A program made the translations under genes and the position numbers. 64,000 nucleotides of DNA from JBKHXF01 sp046566145 (GTDB lineage Bacteria > Actinomycetota > Nitriliruptoria > Nitriliruptorales > Nitriliruptoraceae), in NCBI GenBank assembly GCA_046566145.1, contig JBKHXF010000009.1, forward strand, positions 41,157 to 105,156. Reading direction: 5' to 3'. Numbering within the stretch: position 1 is the stretch's first letter; each line of letters starts with the position of its first letter. The notes beneath the pieces were generated by a model that saw nothing but the letters and a program-made list of their open reading frames with translations, was not told where the DNA came from and ran no database searches. Shown here piece by piece: positions 49,248 through 59,100 of this stretch.

Positions 49248-51521
49248 GTGAGCACCTCGACACCCTCCGACGCCCGTCCCCGTCCCCGTCTCGCCGAGCG
49301 CCTGCTGCGCCGGCGGCGGTCCGTCCTCGCCCTCACGGTCGTGCTGTTCGCGCTCGCCGGCGCGTTCGGTGCCGACGTGATCTCGTGGCTGCAGCCCGGC
49401 GGCTTCGACGACCCGGGCGCCGAGTCGACCCGGGCCGCGGCGCTGCTCGACGCCGAGTTCGACGCCGGCGACCCCGACCTCGTCCTGCTCGTGACCGCCG
49501 GCGCCGGCGGCGTCGACACGCCGGAGGCGACCGCCGACGGGCTGGCCCTCGCCGAGGAGGTCCGCGGGCTCGACGGCGTGGCCCAGGTCGTCAGCTACTG
49601 GGAGCTCGGTGGTCCGCCGCCGTTCCGCTCCGCCGACGGGGACCAGGCGATGGTGCTCGTCCGCCTCGAGGGCGACGAGGACGTCCGGATCGAGCGGGCC
49701 GGCGAGCTCAACGAGGAGCTCACGGGGACCAGCGGCAGCCTCGACGTCGCCGTCGGCGGGCCGACCGCGACGTTCGCGCGCATCAACGAGGTCATCGAGG
49801 AGGACCTGGTCCGCGCGGAGGTCATCGCGTTCCCGGTGACCCTGCTGCTGCTCGTGCTCGTGTTCGGGTCCGTCGTGGCCGCGTCCCTGCCGCTGCTCAT
49901 CGGCGGCATCGCCATCGTCGGGACCTTCGCCGTGCTCGAGGTCGTCGCCCGGACCACCGACGTGTCGATCTTCGCGCTCAACTTCACGACCGCGATGGGC
50001 CTCGGCCTCGCCATCGACTACTCGCTGCTGGTCGTGAGCCGGTTCCGCGAGGAGCTCGCCGAGGGCCACGCGACCCACGCTGCGGTCGTGCGGACCGTGC
50101 GGACCGCGGGGCGCACCGTGCTGTTCAGCGCCGGCACCGTCGCCGCGTCGCTCGTCGCCCTGCTCGCCTTCGAGCAGTACTTCCTGCGCAGCTTCGCCTA
50201 CGCCGGCATCGCGGTCGTCGGCCTCGCCGCCCTCGGGGCGACCGTCGTGCTGCCCGCCCTGCTCGCCGCCCTCGGGACGAACGTCAACCGCCTCACCATC
50301 CGCCGCCGGCGCGAGGTGCCCCTCGGCGAGGGCCGCTGGGGCCGGATCGCGGTCGCGGTGATGCGCCGCCCGGTCCCGGTCGCGACCGCGTCGATCGCGG
50401 TGCTCCTCCTGCTCGGGGCCCCGTTCCTCGGGATCCGTCTCGGGTTCCCCGACGACCGGGTCCTGCCGCCCGACGTCGACGTCCGCGCCGTCGGCGACGA
50501 GCTCCGTGAGGGCTTCGCGTCCTTCGAGTCGCAGCCGACCACCGTCGTCGCCCCGGGGGTCGACCCGACCGACCCGGCCGTCGCCGAGGACCTCGACGCG
50601 TACGCGGCCGCCGTGTCCCGGGTCGAGGGGGTCTCGCGGGTGGACGGGGCCGGGGGTTCCTGGGTGGCCGGCACCCGCGTGCTGCCGGCGGGCCCGACCT
50701 CGGCGCGCTTCCTGTCGGACGCGGGGACCTGGCTGTCGGTGGTCCCGTCGGTCGAGCCGGTCTCGCTCGAGGCCGAGGCGATGGTGGCCGACGTGCGCGC
50801 CGTGCCGGCGCCGGCGGAGGTCCTCGTGGGCGGGTCCTCGGCGGCCCTGGTCGACGGCAAGGCGGGGATGCTCGACCGCCTGCCGCTGGCCCTCGCGATC
50901 GTCGCGGTGGTCACCTTCGTGGTGCTGTTCCTCACCTTCGGGTCGGTGGTGCTGCCGTTGAAGGCGATCGTGCTGAACCTGCTGTCGCTGTCGGCGACGT
51001 TCGGCGCGCTCGTGTGGGTCTTCCAGGACGGCAACCTCGCCGGGCTGCTCGGGTTCACCGCGACCGGCACCATCACGATCGCGATGCCGGTGCTGATGTT
51101 CATCGTCGCCTTCGGCCTGAGCATGGACTACGAGGTCTTCCTGCTCTCGCGGATCGCGGAGGAGCACCGCCGCACCGGTGACGACCTGCTCGCCGTCGCC
51201 AACGGCCTCGAGCGCACCGGCCGCATCGTCACGGCCGCGGCCGTGCTCATCGCGGTGGTGTTCGCGGCCTTCGCGACCGGTCGGGTGTCGTTCATGAAGA
51301 TGTTCGGCGTGGGGCTCACCCTCGCGGTCCTCGTCGACGCCTTCGTCGTGCGGGCCACCCTGGTGCCGGCGTTCATGCGGCTCGCCGGTCGGGCCAACTG
51401 GTGGGCCCCGGCCCCCCTCCGTAGGCTCCACGAGCGCATCGGCCTGCGCGAGCACGTCGACCTCGACGAGCCCGACGCGTCCGCCCCGGTGCCGCCACCC
51501 GCCCCGGTCGGAGCCGCCTGA
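49248..51521 (+). CDS. MMPL/RND-family transporter
   Basis: A 757-residue membrane protein with the twofold RND layout: helix 1, an exterior domain (about 70-185), five or six helices, then the same again. MGLGLAIDYSLLVVSRFREEL in the first half and FIVAFGLSMDYEVFLLSRIAEE in the second carry the Asp-Tyr pairs of the proton relay in MMPL proteins. These export lipids or drugs. GTG 49248 has GGGAG seven bases upstream. It overlaps tetR by one base, and the operator upstream suggests self-contained control. Confidence 0.93.
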   Translation: MSTSTPSDARPRPRLAERLLRRRRSVLALTVVLFALAGAFGADVISWLQPGGFDDPGAESTRAAALLDAEFDAGDPDLVLLVTAGAGGVDTPEATADGLALAEEVRGLDGVAQVVSYWELGGPPPFRSADGDQAMVLVRLEGDEDVRIERAGELNEELTGTSGSLDVAVGGPTATFARINEVIEEDLVRAEVIAFPVTLLLLVLVFGSVVAASLPLLIGGIAIVGTFAVLEVVARTTDVSIFALNFTTAMGLGLAIDYSLLVVSRFREELAEGHATHAAVVRTVRTAGRTVLFSAGTVAASLVALLAFEQYFLRSFAYAGIAVVGLAALGATVVLPALLAALGTNVNRLTIRRRREVPLGEGRWGRIAVAVMRRPVPVATASIAVLLLLGAPFLGIRLGFPDDRVLPPDVDVRAVGDELREGFASFESQPTTVVAPGVDPTDPAVAEDLDAYAAAVSRVEGVSRVDGAGGSWVAGTRVLPAGPTSARFLSDAGTWLSVVPSVEPVSLEAEAMVADVRAVPAPAEVLVGGSSAALVDGKAGMLDRLPLALAIVAVVTFVVLFLTFGSVVLPLKAIVLNLLSLSATFGALVWVFQDGNLAGLLGFTATGTITIAMPVLMFIVAFGLSMDYEVFLLSRIAEEHRRTGDDLLAVANGLERTGRIVTAAAVLIAVVFAAFATGRVSFMKMFGVGLTLAVLVDAFVVRATLVPAFMRLAGRANWWAPAPLRRLHERIGLREHVDLDEPDASAPVPPPAPVGAA

Positions 51522-52174
51522 TGCCCACCAGCTCGCCGTCGCCCCGTCGCACGCGCACCCGCGCCCGTCGGGGCGACGGCGAGCTGCTGCGCGACGAGCT
51601 GCTCGACGCCGCCGAGGCCCTGCTCGTCGAGCACGGCGCGATGGACGCGGTGTCGATCCGCGCGGTGGCCTCGGCCGCCGGCGTCAGCCCGCCGGCGGTC
51701 TACCTGCACTTCGCCGACAAGGACGAGCTGTTCTACGCCGTCTGCGAGCGACGCTTCGCCGACTTCGACGGCGTCCTCGCCGCGTCGACGGAGGGGATCG
51801 CCGACCCGGTGGAGGCCCTGCGCGCCATGGGGGCCGCCTACGTGCGCTACGGCGTCGAGCACGCGACGCACTACCAGCTCATCTTCGGGCCCCGGTCCTC
51901 GGAGCTCGTCGGCGACCGGGACGTCTCGGAGTCCGCCGGCGTGCAGGCGTTCGGGCGCCTGGTCACCGCCATCGGCGCGGGGATGGACGCCGGGGTGCTG
52001 CGCGAGCAGGACCCGTGGCTCACGGCGTTCGCGGTGTGGTCGGCGTGCCACGGGGCCGTGATGATCGTGCAGGCCCAGGAGGGCCTCGCCCCGTCCGGCT
52101 TCCCGATCCCCGACGTCGACGCGCTGGCCGTCGCGGTGTGCGACACGGTGCTCGAGGGGCTCGTGGCGCGCTGA
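51521..52174 (+). CDS. TetR-family transcriptional repressor
   Basis: A 217-residue regulator. The helix-turn-helix is at about residues 35-70 (VSIRAVASAAGVSPPAVYLHF), followed by a ligand domain of the TetR_C type with HATHYQLIFG. Residues 1-20 are a basic tail. The start overlaps the mmpL stop as TGATG, so it is cotranscribed with the exporter and probably represses it through the inverted repeat at 49162-49190. The inducer is unknown. Confidence 0.9.
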   Translation: MPTSSPSPRRTRTRARRGDGELLRDELLDAAEALLVEHGAMDAVSIRAVASAAGVSPPAVYLHFADKDELFYAVCERRFADFDGVLAASTEGIADPVEALRAMGAAYVRYGVEHATHYQLIFGPRSSELVGDRDVSESAGVQAFGRLVTAIGAGMDAGVLREQDPWLTAFAVWSACHGAVMIVQAQEGLAPSGFPIPDVDALAVAVCDTVLEGLVAR

Positions 52175-52191
52175 GCCGGCGGGCGCCAGGG

Positions 52192-52266
52192 TGCCGGCGG
52201 TGGGAGTCGAACCCACACGGGGCCGCCTTTTAAGGGCGGTGCCTCTGCCAGTTGGGCTACGCCGGC
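52192..52266 (-). tRNA. tRNA with anticodon TAA (Leu), short variable arm
   Basis: A 75-nt cloverleaf. The acceptor GCCGGCG pairs fully with CGCCGGC, the D stem is three pairs (GCC/GGC), the anticodon stem is CCGCC/GGCGG, the loop CTTAAAA has TAA at 52230-52232, and the T arm is GTGGG-TTCGACT-CCCAC with A73. CCA is not encoded (CCC follows). The anticodon reads UUA, so leucine is expected, but the variable region is only six bases (CCCCGT), whereas normal tRNA-Leu has a long class II arm. The amino acid identity is therefore open. Confidence 0.8.
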
Positions 52267-52351
52267 GCGGTGCCGCGGGAGCGTAACCGGGCCGCGTCGT
52301 TGCTCCCGGCGCCGGCGGCGGCACGGGACACGGCGGCACGCGGGGCCGGGC

Positions 52352-52954
52352 TCACCACTCGAACAGCTTCTCGACCGACAGCAGCATCGGTCCGCACAGC
52401 TCCTCGATGTCCGCCCAGGAGCGGGCACGCGGGCCGTCGAGGTGCCGGTTGTAGGGCCAGTCGTAGACGATGGTGCGCCGGCCGATGTCGCGCAGGGCCT
52501 CGACGTTGTGCGGGGCGTCGTCGACGTAGAGGTCGCAGCCGACGTCCCCCTTCTTCGCGACCATGCACAGGTCCCAGTAGGGGATCTCGTGCTCGTCGAG
52601 CCAGTCGACCGTGTCGGACGCCGCGATGGAGTGGGTCCCGGACACGTAGAGCCGGTGGGTGACGATGCGGATCCGCACGCCCCGGTCGGAGAGGCGGCGC
52701 AGCACGTCCGCGGCGCCGGGCATCGGGTCGAGGTGGCGGAACATCCGCCGCTCGACGACGGCGTGGCGGTGCCACCGGTCGAAGTCGTCGGCCGTGAAGC
52801 CCCAGTCCTCGTAGTGGCCCCACCGGGGCGGGTCGGGGAGCTCCGCCGGGTCGCGGCCGAGCTCCTCCGCGACGATGCGGCGAAGGCCGCCGGTGTAGTC
52901 CGCGAGGACGTTGTCGACGTCGACGCCGAGGACCTTGTCGTGGGAGCGAGCCAT
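52352..52954 (-). CDS. HAD-family 5'(3')-deoxyribonucleotidase-like phosphatase
   Basis: A 200-residue HAD hydrolase of the NT5C type. Motif I is GVDVDNVLADY with the nucleophile and acid aspartates, motif II is the threonine in IRIVTHRLY, and motif III/IV is LYVDDAPHNVEAL with the two metal-binding aspartates. Such enzymes dephosphorylate nucleoside monophosphates. TAGGCT on the minus strand (52963-52968) ends eight bases before ATG 52954, so the mRNA is probably leaderless. Confidence 0.87.
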   Translation of the reverse strand: MARSHDKVLGVDVDNVLADYTGGLRRIVAEELGRDPAELPDPPRWGHYEDWGFTADDFDRWHRHAVVERRMFRHLDPMPGAADVLRRLSDRGVRIRIVTHRLYVSGTHSIAASDTVDWLDEHEIPYWDLCMVAKKGDVGCDLYVDDAPHNVEALRDIGRRTIVYDWPYNRHLDGPRARSWADIEELCGPMLLSVEKLFEW

Positions 52955-52962
52955 GGCGCCGG

Positions 52963-52968
52963 AGCCTA
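52963..52968 (-). promoter_or_regulatory. Probable -10 of the HAD phosphatase gene, leaderless
   Basis: TAGGCT on the minus strand, eight bases before the ATG at 52954. Confidence 0.45.
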
Positions 52969-52969
52969 C

Positions 52970-53923
52970 TCAGCCCGCCGGCAGCCGCAGGGGGACGGGC
53001 AGCCCGCCGGTGTCCTCGGCCGCCTCGACGACGGCCCGCTGCACGTAGGTGGCGCGCTGCTCGTACGCGACGAGCGGGCCCCGCCACGGCAGCAGCCCGC
53101 CGACGTTCTCCGCGTGGTGGTACAGCTCGTGGACGAGCACGCTCGCGAGACGGTGGGCCGCGTCGTCGCCGTCGCCGGTCGTGCCGGCCGTCACCACGAT
53201 CGTCGCGGGGGCGGCGAGGCCACCGATGGAGCGACCGAAGGCCCGCAGGCGGACGTCGACCGGGGGCAGCGCGACACCGAGCGCGTCGCAGCCGTCGTCG
53301 ACGTCGACGAGCCGGCCGGCGCGGAAGCAGGTGCGCGGGTCGGCCGCGACGAACAGCCGCAGCCGGCTCCCGCCGAGGGTCCCGCGCTCCACGACGAGCT
53401 CGTGCAGGCAGCCGAGCAGCGCCACGGCCCGCGCGTCGCGCATCCCCTCGACGGGGGTGAGGGTGGCGACCAGCAGCGCATCCAGCGCCATCGGGTCGAC
53501 GTCGACGTCCCCGTCGCTGAGGACCTCGACCCAGATCCCGGAGCTCGGCAGGACCCACGACCCGACGGTGCGGGTGCGACGGGTGAAGCCGCGCAGGTCG
53601 CCGAGCACGCCGGGCACGTCCACGCCGGCGGTGGTCCGGTCGACCGCGGTCGGCGCGTCCTCGGGGGGGATGCGGGACGCGACCCGGTCCTCGGGCGGCA
53701 CCGTGGCCGCGTCGGGCAGCACGCAGCCGTCCGGGGCCGAGGTCACCGCGTCGGTGCCGGCGGCCCGGACGGTGTCGCGGCCGGACGGCAGCGCCCCGGC
53801 GGCGAGCGCCCCGGCGACGGTGGCGGCGACCAGCAGCGCGCCCAGCAGCGCGGCGGCGCGGCGCCGGGACGCACCGAGGCCCACGCGGCGTGCGGCCGGC
53901 GCGGGCCTCGGGGTGGACGTCAC
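52970..53923 (-). CDS. Membrane-anchored protein with HExxH motif, unrecognised family
   Basis: A 317-residue protein. A basic N-terminus is followed by one hydrophobic segment (about 24-46), so most of it should lie outside the cell. Residues 265-269 read HELYH, and a glutamate 19 residues further (Glu288 in AYEQRA) could be the third ligand, the layout of gluzincin metalloproteases. Three cysteines (171, 199, 211) occur in the exterior part. I know no family that matches, so protease function is inferred from the motif only. The start is GTG 53923. It lies in a run of minus-strand genes. Confidence 0.6.
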   Translation of the reverse strand: MTSTPRPAPAARRVGLGASRRRAAALLGALLVAATVAGALAAGALPSGRDTVRAAGTDAVTSAPDGCVLPDAATVPPEDRVASRIPPEDAPTAVDRTTAGVDVPGVLGDLRGFTRRTRTVGSWVLPSSGIWVEVLSDGDVDVDPMALDALLVATLTPVEGMRDARAVALLGCLHELVVERGTLGGSRLRLFVAADPRTCFRAGRLVDVDDGCDALGVALPPVDVRLRAFGRSIGGLAAPATIVVTAGTTGDGDDAAHRLASVLVHELYHHAENVGGLLPWRGPLVAYEQRATYVQRAVVEAAEDTGGLPVPLRLPAG

Positions 53924-53989
53924 GGCATGGGGCTCCCTCGTCGTGCCCCTCCGCGCGCGGGTCGACCGTACCGGTCGGCCCGTCGTGCG

Positions 53990-56083
53990 TCAGCGGCCCG
54001 CGAGGGCGTTCACGAGGATCGCGTTGCCCGCGTAGGTCACGGCGTAGTCGGCGAGCCCGTGGGTGTGCGGGTCGCCCTGGAACGCGGTCGGCAGGATCGC
54101 GCCGAACACCGTGACCCGCCCCGCGCCGAGCGGCGCGGAGCCGAGGGCGGCCTGGCCGTCGGCGGTCGCGGCGACCGAGCCGCCGGCGTTGCGCCACGCG
54201 GTCGAGTTGACCCGCCACGCCGGGGACGTGTTGACGCGGTACCCGATCGGCACCTCGAAGTAGGTCTGCCCGATGACCCCGCCGACGTCGGTCAGCAGCG
54301 GGTGCGACCGGTCGATGTCCTGGACCTCGCCGGCGTACTGGGTGGTGCGGGTGACCGAGCCGGTCCCCACGACGCCCATGTCCACGAGGCCCTGCATCGC
54401 CGCGTCGGTCAGGACCACGGTCCCGCCGGCGGTGCCGAAGTCCTTCACGCCGTTCCAGAACGCGGCGCGGTCCACGGGGGCGAGGGTCCCGTCGGCGGTG
54501 CGCACGCGCGGGGCGGCCCGGTCGTTGACGACCAGCACGTCGGCGTCGACCGCGCCGGCGGCGACCTCGTCGGCCCCGACGAACACGACCTCGGAGCCCG
54601 CGTCGACGTACTCCGCGAGGTCGCGGAAGTACTGCATCGTGGTCGACTCGTACGGCTTCTGGGTGAGGTTCGGGAAGCGCGGCGCCGGGATCGGGCCGGC
54701 GCACGCGGCGTCGGGGGTGGTGAGGTCGACGCGGCACGCGTCGGTGAGGACCTCGGGGTTCTCGACGACCGCGACCGTCTTCGCGCCGAGCTCGGCGGTG
54801 TAGGTGATGCCGTCGCCCGTGTGGGCGACGATCGTGGTCACGAGCGTGGCCTCGAGCAGCTCCCGAGAGGTGTCGACGTGGACCTGCTCGAGCTCGGCGA
54901 TGAACACGTTGCTCGGGGCGAGGTTCGAGAAGACGAACTCGTGGTCCATCTCGAGGATGCCCTGCTGCACCAGGTAGTCGCCCTGGAAGCCGGAGTCGTC
55001 GTACCCGATCGCGTCGTACGCGGTGTGGTACTCGGCCGGCTGGACCGGCAGGTCGAACAGGTCGACGAGGAGCCCGTTGGCGCCCGGGTGCACCGAGTGG
55101 TTGACGTTGTACTTGATGGCCTCGGCGAGCTCGACCTGCCCGGCGAGCTGGCCCGGGTCGAACTGGCCGGCGGGGAACATGATGGCGAGCAGCACGTCGT
55201 CGGCGTTCTCGCCGTGCAGGTCGGCGGCGCCCTCCGGGACGCCGAGCGCCCCCTCGATCAGCGCCCGCCCGGCCTTGGCCTCCGGCTGGCTCAGGGTGTC
55301 GTACTGCTGGCCCGCGCCCGAGTGCCACCCGAGCGTCGGCCACTGGCGGTTGAGGTCGATGCCGTTGTCGTTGCCGCGCGCCGGCAGCCCCGGACCGCGG
55401 GGCGAGAACCGGTCGCCGCGGGCCCAGCCGTCGGGGTTGAGGTTCACGAACACGAGCCGCGCGGCGCGCAGCGCCTCGGTGGTGGTGAGCTCGGTGTAGA
55501 ACGGACGCTCCGGGTCACCGTTGACGAGCAGGTGCTCGGCGCCGTTCTCCTTCTCGTCGGTGTGGTGGACGCCGAGGTCCTCGATGAAGCGCAGCGAGCC
55601 CTCGAGCCCGGCGCGCTCGTTGCCGTGGATCGACATCGAGATGTAGAGGTCGACGCGGTCCTCGACCGGCACCTCGTCGTACGCGAAGTCGGTGACGGTG
55701 ATGACCGGCAGCTCCCGACCGCCGGCGGAGGTGATGCGCAGCGGCTCGCCGCTCGCCTGGTCCTTGACGAGGTAGCCCTTGGTCTCGAGCTCGGCCAGGT
55801 CGGCCGCGGAGAGGTGCTCGCAGGCCAGCTCGCAGATGTCGTCGACCCGGATGACGTCCGGGTAGCGCTCCTCGAGCTCGCGGATCCCCGACAGGTACTG
55901 GCTCTCGCCGGACACCGGGTCGGGCGAGTACTGGACGAAGTCGCCGGCGAGCAGCGGGTCCGGGAACACGCGGTCCGGGTCGAGCTGCGGCTCGAGCGCG
56001 GTGTCGACGGACGGCTGGATGCCGAAGGCGACGGACGCCGCGGCCACGAGGGCGACGGCGGAGGTCAGCAGGCGGGAACGCAC
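53990..56083 (-). CDS. Secreted M14 zinc carboxypeptidase
   Basis: A 697-residue exported peptidase. The signal peptide is residues 1-21. Zinc ligands are His153 and Glu156 in SIHGNERAG and probably His290 in ADLHGEN. NPDG, RGNDNGIDLNRQWP and a substrate-binding arginine support family M14. The C-terminal 250 residues form a separate domain, partly resembling ThuA/glutamine-amidotransferase-like folds (VFVGADEVAAG, GGTVVLTD). The protein is about twice the usual catalytic length. The start is GTG 56083. Confidence 0.88.
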   Translation of the reverse strand: MRSRLLTSAVALVAAASVAFGIQPSVDTALEPQLDPDRVFPDPLLAGDFVQYSPDPVSGESQYLSGIRELEERYPDVIRVDDICELACEHLSAADLAELETKGYLVKDQASGEPLRITSAGGRELPVITVTDFAYDEVPVEDRVDLYISMSIHGNERAGLEGSLRFIEDLGVHHTDEKENGAEHLLVNGDPERPFYTELTTTEALRAARLVFVNLNPDGWARGDRFSPRGPGLPARGNDNGIDLNRQWPTLGWHSGAGQQYDTLSQPEAKAGRALIEGALGVPEGAADLHGENADDVLLAIMFPAGQFDPGQLAGQVELAEAIKYNVNHSVHPGANGLLVDLFDLPVQPAEYHTAYDAIGYDDSGFQGDYLVQQGILEMDHEFVFSNLAPSNVFIAELEQVHVDTSRELLEATLVTTIVAHTGDGITYTAELGAKTVAVVENPEVLTDACRVDLTTPDAACAGPIPAPRFPNLTQKPYESTTMQYFRDLAEYVDAGSEVVFVGADEVAAGAVDADVLVVNDRAAPRVRTADGTLAPVDRAAFWNGVKDFGTAGGTVVLTDAAMQGLVDMGVVGTGSVTRTTQYAGEVQDIDRSHPLLTDVGGVIGQTYFEVPIGYRVNTSPAWRVNSTAWRNAGGSVAATADGQAALGSAPLGAGRVTVFGAILPTAFQGDPHTHGLADYAVTYAGNAILVNALAGR

Positions 56084-56166
56084 GTGGGGCTCCGGGGGGA
56101 GGCGGGAGGGCGGACTGGCGGCTCCACGCGGTCAGTTCGACGTCGAGGGGTCGGGTCCCTGCCCGC

Positions 56167-59100
56167 TCACCCCGGGTGCGCGCTCCCGTCCGCCACCGGC
56201 GGCGTCGCTCGCAGGGCCCCGGCGAGGAGCTGCGCGAGGTGCACGGCGGGCACGGGGCCGTGCGGACCGGCGTGCCCGCCGGCGGCGGGGTCCTGCAGGT
56301 GGGCGAGCTGGGTCCGGCACGACGAGCCGTCCGCGAGCACGACCGCGCCGGCGGGCGCAGCACGCACCCGGGGAAGCAGCCGGTCCTCGCCGACCGCGCG
56401 AGCGGTCGGCTCGGTCGCGGCGGCCCACCCGAAGGTGCCGGCCATCCCGCAGCAGCCGTCGTCGAGCACCGCGACGTCCGCGCCGGCGGCCGTGAGCAGG
56501 TCCGCGTCGGGGTGGCCCGCCCGCAGCGCGTGCTCGTGGCAGTGGCGCTGGACCAGCACCGGCGAGGCCGGCGCGCCGGGTCCGTGGGTGGCGGTGAGGT
56601 CGGGCGGGGACCACCCGACGGCGACGAGGTGCTCGGCGAGGGTGCGGGTCGCGCCGGCGACGCGGGCGCTGCGGGGGTCGTCGGGCAGCATCGCCGGCAG
56701 CTCGTCGCGGAGCACGGCGACGCAGGAGGGCTCCATCCCGACGATCGTCGCGCCGCCGTCGACGGCCGGGGCGAGCGCGTCGAGCAGGTCGAGCAGCAGC
56801 GCCCGCGCCCGGTCGAGCATCCCGCGGTCGTACAGCGGCCGGCCGCAGCACACCTCGGGCGCGAGGGTGACGTGCGCGCCGGCGGCCGCGAGCACCTCCA
56901 CGGTGGCGACGCCGACCTCGGGGTCGAGCACGTCGACCACCTCGTCGACGAACAGCACGACGTGGTGGGTCGCGGTGCCGCCGGCCGCGCCGCCGGCGGG
57001 TGCGTCCGTCGAGGCGTCGTGAGGTCCGGGCACGCCGCCGGCACGCAGCCGCCGGCGCAGCGGAGTGGGCGCGAGGCGGGGCAGCGGCCGGTCGGTGGAG
57101 AGCCCCACCGCCCGACGGGCCAGGTCGGGCAGCAGCGGCAGCGCTCCGAGGGCGTTGACGAGCCCCGGCGCCCGCCCGGCGAGCCGGAGCCCGTCGGCGG
57201 CCCGGCCGAGCACGTGGTGGCGCAGCGGGCGCCGGCGGCCGGCCCAGCGCTGGTGGGTGACCTCGGCCTTCCACGTCGACACGTCCACGCCGACGGGGCA
57301 GTCGGCCGCGCAGCCCTTGCACGACAGGCACAGCTCGAGCGCGTCGTGGACGGCCGGGTCGTCGACGCCGGACGCGCCCCGCTCGAGGGTGGTGTCGGGC
57401 CGCAGCAGCTCCGCGAGCAGCCGCGCACGGCCGCGGGTGGTGTGGCGCTCGTCGTGGGTGACCCGCCAGGTCGGGCACATGACGCCGGCGTCGTCGTCGC
57501 GGCGGCACGCCCCGACCCCGACGCAGCGCTGCACCGCCACCGCGAACGACCCGCGACCGTCCCGGTCCGGGTCGTCGTCGAGGTCATCGAGGTCGTCGAG
57601 GTAGGCGAAGGCCTGCGGCCGGCCGGTGAGGGTGGGGAGCGGGACGGGGGCGACGTCCTCGTGGGCGTGGAGGTGGCTCGTGCGCGAGGTCGGCGCGACC
57701 AGCACCCCGGGGTTGAGCTGCCCGTCGGGGTCGAAGGCCCGCTTGACCTCGGCGAACGCCGCGACGAGGTCGTGGCCGTACAGGGTCGGCAGGAGCTCGG
57801 CGCGGGCGCGACCGTCGCCGTGCTCGCCCGACAGCGACCCGCCGAACGACGCGCACAGGGCCGCGGCCTCGGCGGTGAACGCCCGGTAGGTCGCCCGGCC
57901 CGCCGCGGAGCCGTACTCGAAGCCGATGCGGGCGTGGACGCAGCCGTCGCCGAGGTGGCCGTACAGCGCGGCGTCGAGGCCGTGGTCGGCGAGCAGGGCG
58001 GCCAGCGCCCGCAGGTGGTCGCCGACCCGCGCCGGCGGCACCGCCGCGTCCTCCCAGCCCGGCCAGCGCCACCGCGCGCCGCCTCCGCCGGGGCGGCCGC
58101 CGGCGGCCGGGGCGGCCACCCGGGTCGATGCCCCGAGCCCGACCTTCCGCAGGGTCCACACCCGGGCCTGCGCGACCGGGTCGGTCACGACCACCGCCGG
58201 CGTGCCGTCGGCGCCGGCGAGCGCGGCCAGCCGGGTGGCGTTCGCCGACGCCTCCGCCGGCGTGGCCCCGCCGACCTCGAGGATCGCCCACGCCGTGACG
58301 TCGGGGTCGTCGAGGCGGGGCAGCAGCGCGACGGCGTCGGGCAGCCGCGCCCGCACGTGCGGGGTGGCGGCGATGGTCGCGTCGAGGGCCTCGTAGCCGA
58401 TGGGGCCGCCGTCGACGACGGGGACCCGCAGGCGCGGCACCGCGTCGCCGGCGTCCGCCATCGTCGGGTAGGCAGCCAGCACGAGGGCCCGGTGCGGCGG
58501 CCAGTCCACGAGGTCGACCTCGGCGGCGAGGGTCACGGCGAGGGTCCCCTCGCTGCCGGTCAGCAGCCGCCCGAGGTGGAAGCCGTGCCGCTCGGTCAGC
58601 GCCTCGAGGTGCAGCCCCGACACGCGGCGGGGCAGGCCGTCGTCCAGCCGGGTGGCGATCGCGTCGGCGTGCCGGTCACGCACGCCCGTGAGGTCACGGA
58701 CGAGCGTCGCGAGCCGGCCGCCGGCGCCGGCGCCGGTGGCCCGCCCGCGCGCCGCGGCGTCCATCGGGCCGGCGTCGAGCCGGGTCCCGTCGGCGAGCAC
58801 GACGTCGAGGCGCCGCACCGCGTCGGAGGTCCGCCCGCCGAGGATCGAGTGGATGCCGCAGGCGTCGTTGCCGACCATCCCGCCGAGCGTGCAGCGGTTC
58901 GCGGTGGACGGGTCGGGCGCGAACGTCAGGCCGTGCACGCCGGCGGCGCGCTTGAGGTCGTCGAGCACCACCCCGGGCTGCACGACGGCGGTGCGGGCGT
59001 CGGGGTCGAGCGCGACGACCCGGTCGAGGTGGCGGGAGGTGTCGAGCACGAGTCCCCAGGTGACCGTCTGCCCGGCGAGCGAGGTGCCGGCGCCGCGCGC

